A stretch of DNA of 64,000 nucleotides from Vibrio agarivorans (GTDB taxonomy: Bacteria; Pseudomonadota; Gammaproteobacteria; Enterobacterales; Vibrionaceae): assembly GCF_030409635.1 (NCBI RefSeq), contig NZ_JAUFQF010000004.1, positions 778,241 through 842,240 on the forward strand, read 5' to 3'. A program made the translations under genes and the position numbers. Under the pieces are notes generated by a model. It was not told the origin of the DNA, made no database searches, and saw only the letters and a list, made by a program, of their open reading frames with translations. Positions 25,686 through 43,838 of the stretch are shown here, piece by piece. Each line of letters begins with the position of its first letter. Within the stretch, counting starts at the first letter, position 1.

Positions 25686-26892
25686 GCAACCAGAATCTGA
25701 TAAAAACACTCAAAAGAATGAACCTGCGTTGACCTCAGAAAACACGAGCAAACAAGAAACATCCCCTTCAAAAGACACTACCAAAGCCGACGAGGCAAAG
25801 ACAAAAATAGACACAACAGACAAAAAGCCTGAAGCAAAGCCCACAAATAAAGAGCAATCAAAAGAGAAAAAGTCGGGGAATAAGCTCGCCGTATTGGCTA
25901 TTTTGATTGCACTAGGTATTGGAGCGGCAGGGTTCTATAAACTTCAAGAACAAGACCGAATCTATCAGGCAGAGATTGCGGCTCTAAAAACTCAAATTGA
26001 AATGAAGCAAAGTGAGTTTGCCAGCACTATTGAGGCCTCTCTGGCCAAAACCATTGAGAGAGCAACCGAACTTACTCACCAAGCTGAAGTTGCTGTAGAG
26101 CAGCAACAAAAAAGTATTGAGAGTCTTCAATTCGCAATTGCAGATGTACAAGGACGACGCCCCAACGACTGGCTACTGGCAGAAGCAGATCACCTCGTAA
26201 AGCTTGCTGGACGTAAATTATTCTTAGAAAAAGATGCTGTCACCGCGACCAGATTAATGGAAACGGCTGATCAGCGTATTGCAACGCTGAATGACCCTAG
26301 CTTGGTACCTTTGCGCCAACAAATGGCCAAAGATATTACAGAGCTAAAAGGTATTCCTCTTGTAGACCGTGAAGGTCTTGTCCTTCGCATTACTGCATTG
26401 CAACAGCAAGTGAGCGGGCTACCGTTAGCAAATGCCATTCTCCCTGAAGAGCAACCACAAGAAGAGGTCGTTGTTTCGAGTGATATTAATGATTGGCAAG
26501 AGAACCTTAAGAGTTCGTTCAAATCATTTAGTGAGAGCTTTATTACCTTCCGAACAAGAGATGGCAATGTCATACCTCTTCTTTCACCACAACAGCACTT
26601 CTATTTGAGTGAAAACATTAAAGGTAAACTCGAAACCGCCATTAAGTCTGTTTACTTAGAGCAAGGCGAAATCTACCAAACCGCAATGGCAAATGCACTT
26701 GAGTGGAGTGAAACCTTTTTTGATCAGGATAACCATCAGGTTAAGCAGTTCAATGCCGCACTCAAAGAACTGCAGCAGCAAGATGTACATGTCGAATATC
26801 CACAAAAGCTCGTATCACAACAACCTTTAGAAGATGTGATTCGAGATCGTCTAAGACGTGGTGTTACATCCATCGTAGAGGAGAATAAATAA
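25666..26892 (+). CDS. hemX: HemX, uroporphyrinogen-III methylase-like membrane protein
   Basis: A protein of about 408 residues from ATG 25666 (MTKKINEQPESDKN, preceded by AAGGA); a longer frame from 25579 overlaps hemD and is not needed. The N-terminal 75 residues are very rich in Lys, Glu, Thr and Asn, one membrane segment follows (LAVLAILIALGIGAAGFYKL), then a long coiled coil and a periplasmic domain. HemX is always between hemD and hemY in gammaproteobacteria; despite its name, methylase activity has not been demonstrated for this type. Confidence 0.92.
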   Translation: MTKKINEQPESDKNTQKNEPALTSENTSKQETSPSKDTTKADEAKTKIDTTDKKPEAKPTNKEQSKEKKSGNKLAVLAILIALGIGAAGFYKLQEQDRIYQAEIAALKTQIEMKQSEFASTIEASLAKTIERATELTHQAEVAVEQQQKSIESLQFAIADVQGRRPNDWLLAEADHLVKLAGRKLFLEKDAVTATRLMETADQRIATLNDPSLVPLRQQMAKDITELKGIPLVDREGLVLRITALQQQVSGLPLANAILPEEQPQEEVVVSSDINDWQENLKSSFKSFSESFITFRTRDGNVIPLLSPQQHFYLSENIKGKLETAIKSVYLEQGEIYQTAMANALEWSETFFDQDNHQVKQFNAALKELQQQDVHVEYPQKLVSQQPLEDVIRDRLRRGVTSIVEENK

Positions 26893-28070
26893 TGTTTAGA
26901 ACAGTTTTTCTCTTCGTTATCCTCGGGCTAGGCCTCTTCGTTGGTACCCAATACTCTGGCCAGCAAGGCTATGTGCTCATTTCAATTGCCAATAAGACAA
27001 TTGAAATGAGTGTGACCACACTAGTGATCTTCATCATTGCTACCTTAGCGGCCTTATTCTTCTTAGAGTTTATTCTCAAACGCGCTGCGTCAATGAGTTA
27101 CAACACTTGGAACTGGTTTAGTGTCCGTAAACTTAGACGTTCAAGACGTTACACCAATGAAGGCATCATCAAACTCCTAGAGGGTGATTTCAAACACGCC
27201 GAAAAGAAAGTCATGCGCTGGGCTAACCACCACGATAAACCATTACTCTGTTACTTAATCGCAGCTGAAGCAGCATTTAGCCAAGGAGATGAAAATAAGC
27301 GTCAGCAATATCTAGAGAAAGCCTCAGAACAAGACGATTCGACATTAGCAGTAGGGCTGACACGAGCGAAACAAGATATACGTGCAAAGAACTACGAGTT
27401 GGCGTTTGATGGCCTTAGTACACTCAACGGCCAGTTTCCAAATAACTCACTTATACAGGACCTATTGAAAGGTGTGTATATTGAACTAAAACTATGGCAG
27501 CCACTGATAGATATTTTGCCAAAGTTAGGTCGTGAAAAATCGATTAACAAAGAAGAGAGCGATCGTTACCTTCTACTTGCTCATAGCGGTTTATTGGAAG
27601 AAATCGCACAACAAAAAGGCAGTGAGGGTCTAATCGCGCATTGGGATAGCCTGCCGAAGAAACTAAAAAATGAACCAAGCCTCATCGCGACTTTTAGCAA
27701 ACAACTAATCGCACGCAAAGCTGATTACGAAGCGTTCGGCGTTGTCAAAAATGTGCTGAAGAAAACTAATGTCGAAGAGCTTTATGCCCTTCTTCCAGAG
27801 ATGAACTTGTCAGACCGACACCCTATGAACCAGTTTTTGTTATCTTCTATTAAGAAGGATCCGGACAACGCCGCAGCCCACAGTGCTTTAGGTCAGTTGT
27901 ATATCCGAGAACAGAACTGGCCTGAGGCACAAAAGCATTTAGAACAAGCCCTTGCGAAGCGCTCTAATGTTTCTGATTATGCTTATCTTGCGGATGCGCT
28001 AGAACATCAAAACTTGAATCAAGCAGCTCGGGATGTCTCTCGTAAAGCCCTTACCTTAGTTAAGTCATAG
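26892..28070 (+). CDS. hemY: HemY, TPR membrane protein of the haem operon
   Basis: A 392-residue protein with two N-terminal membrane segments (about residues 3-20 and 40-62), a basic stretch, and TPR-type helical repeats (for example SALGQLYIREQNWPEAQKHLEQAL). This is the HemY N-terminal family found at the end of hemCDXY, not the protoporphyrinogen oxidase also called HemY in Bacillus. Its role in haem synthesis is unclear. The start ATG overlaps the hemX stop by one base (TAATG). A terminator follows. Confidence 0.93.
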   Translation: MFRTVFLFVILGLGLFVGTQYSGQQGYVLISIANKTIEMSVTTLVIFIIATLAALFFLEFILKRAASMSYNTWNWFSVRKLRRSRRYTNEGIIKLLEGDFKHAEKKVMRWANHHDKPLLCYLIAAEAAFSQGDENKRQQYLEKASEQDDSTLAVGLTRAKQDIRAKNYELAFDGLSTLNGQFPNNSLIQDLLKGVYIELKLWQPLIDILPKLGREKSINKEESDRYLLLAHSGLLEEIAQQKGSEGLIAHWDSLPKKLKNEPSLIATFSKQLIARKADYEAFGVVKNVLKKTNVEELYALLPEMNLSDRHPMNQFLLSSIKKDPDNAAAHSALGQLYIREQNWPEAQKHLEQALAKRSNVSDYAYLADALEHQNLNQAARDVSRKALTLVKS

Positions 28071-28091
28071 TATCTTATTGATTATCCAACC

Positions 28092-28120
28092 AAGAGCAGC
28101 CTAACGGTTGCTCTTTTTTT
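28092..28120 (+). terminator. Rho-independent terminator of hemCDXY
   Basis: AAGAGCAGCC and GGTTGCTCTT form a 10-bp stem with a TAAC loop, followed by a T-run. Confidence 0.88.
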
Positions 28121-28121
28121 A

Positions 28122-28513
28122 TCCCTAAGCAGCAACAGTGTCTGTTCAACATTCTCGTTTAAATGACTAACTCGTATTGGTCTTATCCTTTAACCATCGT
28201 TACGAGGACTTTTTGAAATACGCATACGGGTTTATCAAACCTGTCGTTCTTTATAGAAAGACAGCTTGACCGATCATTTGCCTGCAAAAATAACAGCCTC
28301 ACCATAGTTAAACTGTGCAGAGTTACCTAGATCAAGTTCAGAGAAGATCCCCTCTCAAATAATTACTTCGTGGGGTTGGGTCGTTTCAAAGACTTGTATT
28401 GCAGATATAACATCTATTGATAGAACAGGATGGATGAAGGCTAGTAAGAACAGGTCAAATAAGCCACGTTAAACTAAACCTTCTATATTGCAGTTTGTAT
28501 AAATCACAAACGT
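28122..28513. other. Intergenic region, no gene recognised
   Basis: About 390 bp between the hem operon terminator and the rRNA terminator. I see no ORF, tRNA or clear repeat on either strand; it may be worn-down sequence. Confidence 0.5.
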
Positions 28514-28543
28514 AAAAAAGCCCTGCTATTTCTAGCAGGGCTT
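28514..28543 (-). terminator. Terminator of the downstream rRNA operon
   Basis: On the minus strand, GCCCTGCTA and TAGCAGGGC form a stem with a short loop, followed by TTTTTTACG. It lies just after tRNA-Asp. Confidence 0.9.
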
Positions 28544-28552
28544 TCTAATAAG

Positions 28553-28629
28553 TGGCGGAGTGGACGGGACTCGAACCCGCGACCCCCGGCGTGACAGGCC
28601 GGTATTCTAACCAACTGAACTACCACTCC
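28553..28629 (-). tRNA. tRNA-Asp (GUC)
   Basis: A 77-base cloverleaf including encoded CCA. The acceptor stem is GGAGTGG/CCACTCC, the anticodon loop is CCGGC-CTGTCAC-GCCGG with anticodon GTC, and the T arm contains GGGTTCGAGTCCC. It is the distal tRNA of the downstream rRNA operon, as at the end of several enterobacterial rrn operons. Confidence 0.97.
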
Positions 28630-28683
28630 GCAGTGGTCTATTTAAAGTCTTATCTAAAACGTGCTTTAAACAGATAATGTTCA

Positions 28684-28804
28684 AAGCCTGGCGATGTCCT
28701 ACTCTCACATGGGGAAGCCCCACACTACCATCGGCGCTATTGCGTTTCACTTCTGAGTTCGGCATGGAAATCAGGTGGGTCCACAATGCTATGGTCGCCA
28801 AGCA
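28684..28804 (-). rRNA. rrf: 5S rRNA, copy A (downstream operon)
   Basis: 121 bases with the terminal TGCTTGGCG/CGCCAGGCTT stem and the conserved CCGAACTCAGAAGTGAAACG core. It appears identical to copy B. Confidence 0.95.
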
Positions 28805-28817
28805 AATTCTGTTTTTC

Positions 28818-28846
28818 GTCTTCACTTTTTCTAAAAAAGTGAAGAC
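28818..28846 (-). repeat. Long hairpin in the 23S-5S spacer, copy A
   Basis: GTCTTCACTTTTT (28818-28830) pairs with AAAAAAGTGAAGAC (28833-28846) around a minimal loop. The same hairpin is in copy B (34282-34310). Similar modules with other stem sequences occur in the 16S-23S spacers and 16S leaders (see findings). Confidence 0.85.
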
Positions 28847-28931
28847 AAAAAGTCTGGAAAGCTTCTAAAAGTCATCAATACACATTCAAAGTTCTTAGCT
28901 TTGAGTCCATCAAAACCCCTTGGGTGTTGTA

Positions 28932-31817
<2,886 letters not shown>

Positions 31818-32182
31818 ATACAACCCGAAGGAGTTTCGAGTTGCTACATTTGACTTCACTTTGAAAAGTGAAAACAAACGGGTAAACAACCAAAGTTGTC
31901 TGCAATTTTTATACATGATGCAGACTCGATTTTGCCGGACTCAAATATTAAGTATCTTTCGATACTTCCAAGAACACTTGAATGTGTGTTGGTACCTAAA
32001 ACTCTTATGTTTCAAAGAAGTTTAGGATTTGAGAACTTTTAATTTGAATAACAACGCATCTCATAGAGATGGGGATTGTTGTTATTCGTCAGCTTTCCAA
32101 ATTTTTAAAGAGCAATAATAGCTCGAGGCTTATGCCTCAAAACCATCAATCTGTGTGAACACTCATCGCAATAATCATCGTA
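31818..32182 (-). other. 16S-23S spacer A, no tRNA
   Basis: A 365-bp spacer with no tRNA gene. It has a boxA antitermination sequence, TGCTCTTTAAAAA (minus strand, 32102-32114), and two hairpins absent from spacer B: TTCACTTT/AAAGTGAA (31855-31872) and AAGTATC/GATACTT (31953-31970). Confidence 0.85.
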
Positions 32183-33735
<1,553 letters not shown>

Positions 33736-34147
33736 AAGATTTTGATGTCCATAAGGACTGACTCAATGAATACTGACTTCAAAACTCATTCTCACTCGAA
33801 AGTAAGAAGTAATTTTAAAGCTATTATCGTTCCAACAGAACGATAATGAATTGACTGTGCTGATACCGAAGTATCAATTGGTCACTCAGTTCATTGATAG
33901 TCATTGATTCCGAAGAATCAGTTTTTGATTTTACTTTTATAAAAAAGTAAAAACCAAAAGTGGATTATCATCAACGAGTGCCCACACAGATTGATAGGTT
34001 TATATTGTTAAAGAGCTTTGCTATCAAGGCCTTAACCTCGAAGCGGATGCGTATAATACGCGATTGACTCTGTAAGTCAACATAAAACTCTAAAATAATT
34101 TAGAACTCTATGGTGACTTGCTTAAGTAATAAGCAAAGTCGAAATTA
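33736..34147 (-). promoter_or_regulatory. Leader and promoter of the downstream rRNA operon
   Basis: This 412-bp region joins the two operons. On the minus strand, -35 TTGACT (34075-34080), a 16-bp spacer and -10 TATTAT (34053-34058) are followed by the GC-rich discriminator ACGCATCCGC, typical of stringently controlled rRNA promoters. A boxA (GCTCTTTAACA, 34006-34016) follows. The about 270 bases next to 16S are almost identical to the copy B leader. Only a weak AT-rich hairpin separates the upstream 5S from this promoter, so read-through from the first operon is likely. Confidence 0.85.
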
Positions 34148-34268
34148 AAGCCTGGCGATGTCCTACTCTCACATGGGGAAGCCCCACACTACCATCGGCG
34201 CTATTGCGTTTCACTTCTGAGTTCGGCATGGAAATCAGGTGGGTCCACAATGCTATGGTCGCCAAGCA
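34148..34268 (-). rRNA. rrf: 5S rRNA, copy B (upstream operon)
   Basis: 121 bases, same sequence as copy A by inspection. No tRNA follows it. Confidence 0.95.
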
Positions 34269-34395
34269 AATTCTGTTTTTCGTCTTCACTTTTTCTAAAA
34301 AAGTGAAGACAAAAAGTCTGGAAAGCTTCTAAAAGTCATCAATACACATTCAAAGTTCTTAGCTTTGAGTCCATCAAAACCCCTTGGGTGTGGTA

Positions 34396-37282
<2,887 letters not shown>

Positions 37283-37665
37283 ATACAACCCCAAAGAGTT
37301 TCAGAAGAAATCTTGAGATTGTTTAATCAAACAACCAAAGTTGTCTGCAATTTTTATACATGATGCAGACTCGATTTTGCCGGACTCAAATAACTCTTTG
37401 TTTCCGCTTTTTAGAAAAAAGCAGAGGCAAAAAGTGGACTTTCGTCACTTCCAAGAACACTTGAATGTGTGTTGGTACCTAAAACTCTTATGTTTCAAAG
37501 AAGTTTAGGATTTGAGAACTTTTAATTTGAATAACAACGCATCTCATAGAGATGGGGATTGTTGTTATTCGTCAGCTTTCCAAATTTTTAAAGAGCAATA
37601 ATAGCTCGAGGCTTATGCCTCAAAACCATCAATCTGTGTGAACACTCATCGCAATAATCATCGTA
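37283..37665 (-). other. 16S-23S spacer B, no tRNA
   Basis: A 383-bp spacer without tRNA genes. The boxA TGCTCTTTAAAAA lies at 37585-37597. The half next to 23S differs from spacer A in two blocks, one of them a T/A-rich hairpin module at about 37396-37436 ending in CAAAAAGTGG. The half next to 16S is identical to spacer A. Confidence 0.85.
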
Positions 37666-39218
<1,553 letters not shown>

Positions 39219-39710
39219 AAGATTTTGATGTCCATAAGGACTGACTCAATGAATACTGACTTCAAAACTCATTCTCACTCGAAAGTAAGAAGTAATTTTA
39301 AAGCTATTATCGTTCCAACAGAACGATAATGAATTGACTGTGCTGATACCGAAGTATCAATTGGTCACTCAGTTCATTGATAGTCATTGATTCCGAAGAA
39401 TCAGTTTTTGATTTTACTTTTTATAAAAAAGTAAAAACCAAAAGTGGATTATCATCAACGAGTGCCCACACAGATTGATAGGTTTATATTTTTAAAGAGC
39501 TATTCTTCATCGTGACCTGAATCACTTTGGAAGAGGCGGCTATTGTAGTCATTTAAACTCAAGTATCAAGTACTTTTTTTGAATTTTTATTTCAAACCGT
39601 TAGATTTGAAAAAAGACTAGATGCCTAACTGAATTTAATTGCGAAGCCTTGTGGGCTCTGCCGTTTCAGTGGATGCGCAGTATATGGGAATTATCCTGTG
39701 GCACAAGTGT
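39219..39710 (-). promoter_or_regulatory. Leader and tandem promoters P1 and P2 of the upstream rRNA operon
   Basis: P1 (distal): -35 TTGTGC (39701-39706), 16-bp spacer, -10 TATACT (39679-39684), then GCGCATCC. P2: -35 TTGATA (39564-39569), 16-bp spacer, -10 TACAAT (39542-39547), then AGCCGCC. Both discriminators are GC-rich. An AT-rich tract directly upstream of P1 (39707-39750) could be an UP element. A boxA-like GCTCTTTAAAAAT lies near 39488-39501, just before the conserved leader. Confidence 0.82.
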
Positions 39711-39766
39711 TTTTTTTGAAAATATGCATTTTTCTCATTAATCGCTGAATAATGCAGCAAAACATT

Positions 39767-39794
39767 AAAAAAGGAGGCTTTCGCCTCCTTTTTT
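39767..39794. terminator. Bidirectional terminator between fre and the rRNA operon
   Basis: GGAGGC and GCCTCC form a stem with a TTTC loop, flanked by a run of A and a run of T. On the minus strand it ends the ubiD-ferredoxin-fre transcript before the rRNA promoters. Confidence 0.9.
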
Positions 39795-39813
39795 AACTAT
39801 CTAATTATCATTT

Positions 39814-40527
39814 TTATATGAATGCAAACGCATCTGAGTACATGTATTCACTATGCGCTGACTTATTTTGAGTAAATTGCTCTCTTGCAGCGCCAGCCAT
39901 CTCAAAACGTCCAGCTATATAGATGTCGAATGCTTCTAATGAAGCAAAGTCATCTGCCACAGCTTGCAAGACATTGCCGACTTTCCCTTTCCAGTCACTG
40001 GAAGCTTGTTCAATCACTGGAACAAACTGAACATGGCTGTGCTTTTGAGCAATATCTTCTATTTCTTTGTATGCATATAACTGACACGCATCTTTCGCAC
40101 CCCAGTATAAGTAGATAGGTTCGTTAATTGACTGCGCAATACAGTGATCAAGGATAGAGCGTACATAGCTGAAACCTGTTCCGCCTGCGATAAGTAGTAG
40201 AGGTCTTGCATTGTTTTCTCTAACCCATGCATCCCCAAATGGCGCTTCAATCTCTATCTCACCGTTTTGCTCTAACGCCTTTTGCATTGACTCTACAACC
40301 TCAATCGCATAGGCATTATGCTCAGCAGCACCAATGTGCAGTTCTAATTCGCCTTCGTGACGACAAGGGCTACTAGCAATAGAGAACGGACGTTTATCTT
40401 TTTCTCCCATAACAACCATTAGATACTGGCCTGCTTTGAAGGCGACTGGTGTCTCTGGGTGTAACAAGATTTGGTAAGTATTACATGCCAAAGGCTCAAT
40501 CGACTTTACTTTACACTTTATAGTCAT
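39814..40527 (-). CDS. fre: NAD(P)H-flavin reductase Fre
   Basis: Reduces free flavins with NAD(P)H; supplies FMNH2, for example to luciferase in luminous relatives, and reduces iron. The 237 residues form a ferredoxin-NADP reductase-type fold: RPFSIASSP (R46, flavin binding) and [16 protein letters not shown] (NAD(P)H binding). In E. coli fre follows ubiD directly; here a 2Fe-2S protein gene lies between them. A terminator follows. Confidence 0.94.
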   Translation of the reverse strand: MTIKCKVKSIEPLACNTYQILLHPETPVAFKAGQYLMVVMGEKDKRPFSIASSPCRHEGELELHIGAAEHNAYAIEVVESMQKALEQNGEIEIEAPFGDAWVRENNARPLLLIAGGTGFSYVRSILDHCIAQSINEPIYLYWGAKDACQLYAYKEIEDIAQKHSHVQFVPVIEQASSDWKGKVGNVLQAVADDFASLEAFDIYIAGRFEMAGAAREQFTQNKSAHSEYMYSDAFAFI

Positions 40528-40553
40528 GTTTGTTTCTTATCCTATTAAGGCTT

Positions 40554-40823
40554 CTAATCTGACAGAGAGATTATGAGATTACTTTCTACTTTAGCTTGGC
40601 ACGCAAACACCCAGCCTTGTGCTTTTTCTGATTCAGTTAACACGGGCTCAAGGTGGTAGGTCACCTCCCCTGAAATCAACTTACACAAACAAGCGGCACA
40701 AGCACCGACCTGGCAACGATTAGGAAAACGTATATTATTGTTGAGCGCGCCTTCCAGTATTGTTTGCTCCGATTCAACATCAAAAGTGATGTTTTCCGGC
40801 GTGATTGTGACTGTAAAGCTCAT
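40554..40823 (-). CDS. 2Fe-2S ferredoxin-like protein between ubiD and fre
   Basis: An 89-residue plant-type ferredoxin. [13 protein letters not shown] and the later FACQAK provide C37, C42, C45 and C75, the CX4CX2C...C ligand set. It overlaps the ubiD stop by four bases and is 26 bp before fre, so all three are co-transcribed. In oxygenase reductases such as phenol hydroxylase reductase, a ferredoxin domain of this kind is fused to a Fre-like domain; here the two are separate neighbours, which suggests it is an electron partner of Fre. Confidence 0.88.
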   Translation of the reverse strand: MSFTVTITPENITFDVESEQTILEGALNNNIRFPNRCQVGACAACLCKLISGEVTYHLEPVLTESEKAQGWVFACQAKVESNLIISLSD

Positions 40824-42664
40824 TGTATCTTTAACTCATCCCAAATACTGTCGACTTTCTCTATCAATTGTGGTGATTTTTTAATGGGAGTCCCCCACTC
40901 TCGTGTTATCTCACTTCCTGACTTATTCGTCGCATCCATACCTAGAACTCGGCTTGGTTGACTGAGTGCATCTATATAGAAGCTGTCTCTGGAAGGATCC
41001 ATTCTGGTTGTGATTGCCCAAATGATGTCATTCCAATCCGTTACATCGACATCATCATCACAAACAATTATGAATTTTGCTGTCGTGAATTGAGCGACAA
41101 TCTCTGCAGCTTGTTCTATCACTTGCTTACCTTGACCTTGTTGCGTTTTATCAAGGTCAAGTATCACTATGCCACCATTCGCTGACTGTGGAACAAAACA
41201 GTGCTTTAGGCAGTTTATAGATGCGTTCAACTGCTGCTCTACTCGTTCTACATCAACTTTCAATTGCTCAGTATCTTCATCACCTCGTTCTGCATCCCAT
41301 TTAATGGTCGCATCGAGACCCATTTTAGAGCCGAGCCCTACAACAGGTGATGCGAAGTCCAAGGAGTCAATTGGTGTATTATCGATAAATAGAACATCTC
41401 TCTCAGGAAGCATATGCAGGTTCAATGCTTCGGAAACGCTATCCCAATTTCTCGCATCGACACTCTCATCACAAACAATCACATACTTGGTATACATGAA
41501 CTGACGCAGGAATGACCACACCCCCATCATGACTCGCTTAGCGTGCCCCGGATACTGCTTTTTCAAAGTCACGACAGCCATACGGTAGGAGCACCCTTCT
41601 GGCGGAAGGTAAAAGTCGGCTATCTCTGGAAATTGCTTTTGTAAGATCGGTACAAAAACTTCATTTAACGCCACACCCAATACTGCCGGTTCATCAGGTG
41701 GACGACCTGTATAGGTACTATGATAGATAGGGTTATTGCGCATTGTTACATGAGTAATTGTGAATACGTGATGTTGCTCTTTTTCATTGTAATAGCCCGT
41801 GTGATCACCATAAGGGCCTTCATCAGCAAATTCATTAGGGTCTATATAGCCCTCTAATACAATTTCTGCACTCGCAGGGACATCGAGGTCATTACTTATT
41901 GAACGGACTACTTCGGTTTTCTTGCCACGAAGTAAACCTGCAAAAGCGTATTCTGATAATGCATCAGGGACTGGCGTCACTGCGCCGAGAATGGTTGCAG
42001 GATCTGCACCAAAAGCGACTGAGACAGGGAAAGGCTTTCCAGGGTTTTCTTCCATCCAGTCTCTTAAATCTAATGCCCCACCTCGATGTGCTAGCCAACG
42101 CATTATGATTTTGTTCTTGGCTACTTTTTGCTGACGATAGATACCTAGGTTTTGGCGTTTCTTATTGGGCCCCTTGGTGATAGTTAACCCCCAAGTTAGT
42201 AGCGGGGCGACATCTTCTGGCCAACAGCTCATTACCGGAATCTTATCAAGGTCAACGTCATCACCCTGCCATACGACTTGCTGACACGGTGCGTTGCGCA
42301 GTCTCTTTACTGGCATATTTAGAACTTGGCGAAACACTGGCAGCTTTTCCAAAGCATCCTTAAAGCCTTTTGGTGGCTCCGGCTCTTTTAAGTAAGCCAA
42401 CAACTTTCCTACTTCGCGCAGCTCTTTGACGTCATTGCGCCCCATGCCAATAGCGACACGCTCAGGTGTTCCGAACAAGTTCGTTAACACAGGGTAATCA
42501 GAACCAATTGGATTTTCGAACAACAGCGCAGGACCACCTTGACGTAAGGTACGGTCACTGATTTCTGTCATTTCATAGGCGGGATCAACTGGGTGAGTGA
42601 TACGTGTTAAGAGACCTTTTGTTTCCAAATGGTCAATAAAATCGCGTAAATCCTTAAAGCTCAT
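40820..42664 (-). CDS. ubiD: UbiD decarboxylase with a duplicated C-terminal segment
   Basis: UbiD decarboxylates 4-hydroxy-3-polyprenylbenzoate in ubiquinone synthesis, using prenylated FMN. It has 614 residues, against about 490-500 in E. coli. The N-terminal RFQ and core are normal, with [15 protein letters not shown] near residue 278 supplying the catalytic Glu residues. The extra length comes from an internal duplication: residues about 358-457 ([15 protein letters not shown] ... MGLDATIKW) and about 498-591 ([15 protein letters not shown] ... LGMDATNK ... REWG) are homologous. The single E. coli segment resembles copy 2 in its first part and copy 1 in its second. Confidence 0.94.
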   Translation of the reverse strand: MSFKDLRDFIDHLETKGLLTRITHPVDPAYEMTEISDRTLRQGGPALLFENPIGSDYPVLTNLFGTPERVAIGMGRNDVKELREVGKLLAYLKEPEPPKGFKDALEKLPVFRQVLNMPVKRLRNAPCQQVVWQGDDVDLDKIPVMSCWPEDVAPLLTWGLTITKGPNKKRQNLGIYRQQKVAKNKIIMRWLAHRGGALDLRDWMEENPGKPFPVSVAFGADPATILGAVTPVPDALSEYAFAGLLRGKKTEVVRSISNDLDVPASAEIVLEGYIDPNEFADEGPYGDHTGYYNEKEQHHVFTITHVTMRNNPIYHSTYTGRPPDEPAVLGVALNEVFVPILQKQFPEIADFYLPPEGCSYRMAVVTLKKQYPGHAKRVMMGVWSFLRQFMYTKYVIVCDESVDARNWDSVSEALNLHMLPERDVLFIDNTPIDSLDFASPVVGLGSKMGLDATIKWDAERGDEDTEQLKVDVERVEQQLNASINCLKHCFVPQSANGGIVILDLDKTQQGQGKQVIEQAAEIVAQFTTAKFIIVCDDDVDVTDWNDIIWAITTRMDPSRDSFYIDALSQPSRVLGMDATNKSGSEITREWGTPIKKSPQLIEKVDSIWDELKIQ

Positions 42665-42735
42665 GGGCCTTCTACTGGCAAGTGATCATTGCCATGAGTA
42701 TATCAAATGACCGATTAAGCGACACGTTAGAAAGA

Positions 42736-43728
42736 CTAGTTTGCCAAGACACTATTTATCGCACTGGCTCGAACACGACTATTTGTAGTGACCAATTCCG
42801 CTAACCATTGACTGTAGCCTTGCTCAAATAGCTCTTGAGCAACAATGGGTGCATCCTCTTCTAATGTCATTCGTGTCACGAGAAAAGTTCGAATTTCATC
42901 CGACATCGGCTTGACGCGAGCGAGCTGCTGCAATGCTTGGTCTTTGAGGATGGGGTTGTTTGTTGCAGACATTACCTGCTGATAAGCAAAGCTTGTTGAT
43001 ACCGAAGATAAGCGTGCTAACTCTTGCTTTGTATGACTATCCGCCTTCATACGCCACAACAGTTGATATATTTCTTCATCATTTGATTCCCTTGCTAGAC
43101 TCACCATCACTCGAGATCCAGGCAACCACGGGTTGACTCTAGACAAGGTAATTTGCTGCACAAGGGTTTCAAGCGCTTGAGAAGATAGACTGCCCATCTC
43201 TTGGATCAGAAGGTTCTCTCTTGTTTTTAACTGAGCATCATCTCCTACCAGATATTCTCGCAGGTTCAACTCTCCCTTCTCCGCCTGAATAACCAGATCT
43301 ATGGTTTTTTGATCAACTTGCCAACGCTTAATAAGACGAGTTGCCGTTGCTGGATAATTAAAGGCTGGGGCAGAAAACTCGTAACCGTCACCGGTCTCAA
43401 GCACTTGATAGGTGGGTCTTAGGTTTCGCTGTGCATCGATAAACATTGCCATGCGTGAAGAGAGTGCGATTTGCTGCTGCTCAAGTTGAGTAAGAAGTAT
43501 GTATTTCACAACCTCTTGCTGAGGCATCGCTAATCGCTCAATAGCAAACTTAACAGAGTCGACTTTGTTATCCTGCAATTGTTCTAGCAGAGCAGACACT
43601 TTGTTTTGTGAGCGAGCATCGCTCAGCCAAGTTTGTGCCGTCTGTGGTGTAATCTCAATGCTGCTAGCAATAGCAGAATTCATTCCGATTAAGCTCACCA
43701 AGAGAGCTATCAACCATCCGTGTCGCAT
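42736..43728 (-). CDS. Exported protein of unknown function with helical repeats
   Basis: A 330-residue protein with a Sec signal peptide (MRHGWLIALLVSLIGMNSAIA, cleavage about residue 21). The mature part is all-helical with HEAT-like repeat units rich in Leu, Gln and Arg, for example SSQALETLVQQITLSR and DQALQQLARVKPMSDEIRTFL. I recognise no catalytic motif. It is 71 bp upstream of ubiD on the same strand, so it could be co-transcribed with ubiD, though no functional link is evident. A scaffolding role in the periplasm is only a guess. Confidence 0.65.
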   Translation of the reverse strand: MRHGWLIALLVSLIGMNSAIASSIEITPQTAQTWLSDARSQNKVSALLEQLQDNKVDSVKFAIERLAMPQQEVVKYILLTQLEQQQIALSSRMAMFIDAQRNLRPTYQVLETGDGYEFSAPAFNYPATATRLIKRWQVDQKTIDLVIQAEKGELNLREYLVGDDAQLKTRENLLIQEMGSLSSQALETLVQQITLSRVNPWLPGSRVMVSLARESNDEEIYQLLWRMKADSHTKQELARLSSVSTSFAYQQVMSATNNPILKDQALQQLARVKPMSDEIRTFLVTRMTLEEDAPIVAQELFEQGYSQWLAELVTTNSRVRASAINSVLAN

Positions 43729-43784
43729 AGTGTTCCCCTGATTAGTGATAACACTAATTGTGGAAGGGCATTAATGATAAAGCA

Positions 43785-43814
43785 ATAAAAAAGCGCCACC
43801 AAAATGGTAGCGCT
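43785..43814 (-). terminator. Rho-independent terminator of rho
   Basis: On the minus strand AGCGCTACCA pairs with TGGTGGCGCT (one mismatch), followed by TTTTTT. It lies between rho and the exported-protein gene. Confidence 0.85.
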
Positions 43815-43838
43815 CTCACGAACTAGTACAAAACTGGG

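Noticed and set aside
28122..28513. Pseudogene remnant in the gap between hemY and the rRNA operon
   Set aside because: No frame or recognisable peptide on either strand; I could not support any call.
31818..32182. Possible tRNA genes in the 16S-23S spacers
   Set aside because: I looked for CCA ends, GGTTC-type T-loops and cloverleaf stems in both spacers and found none.
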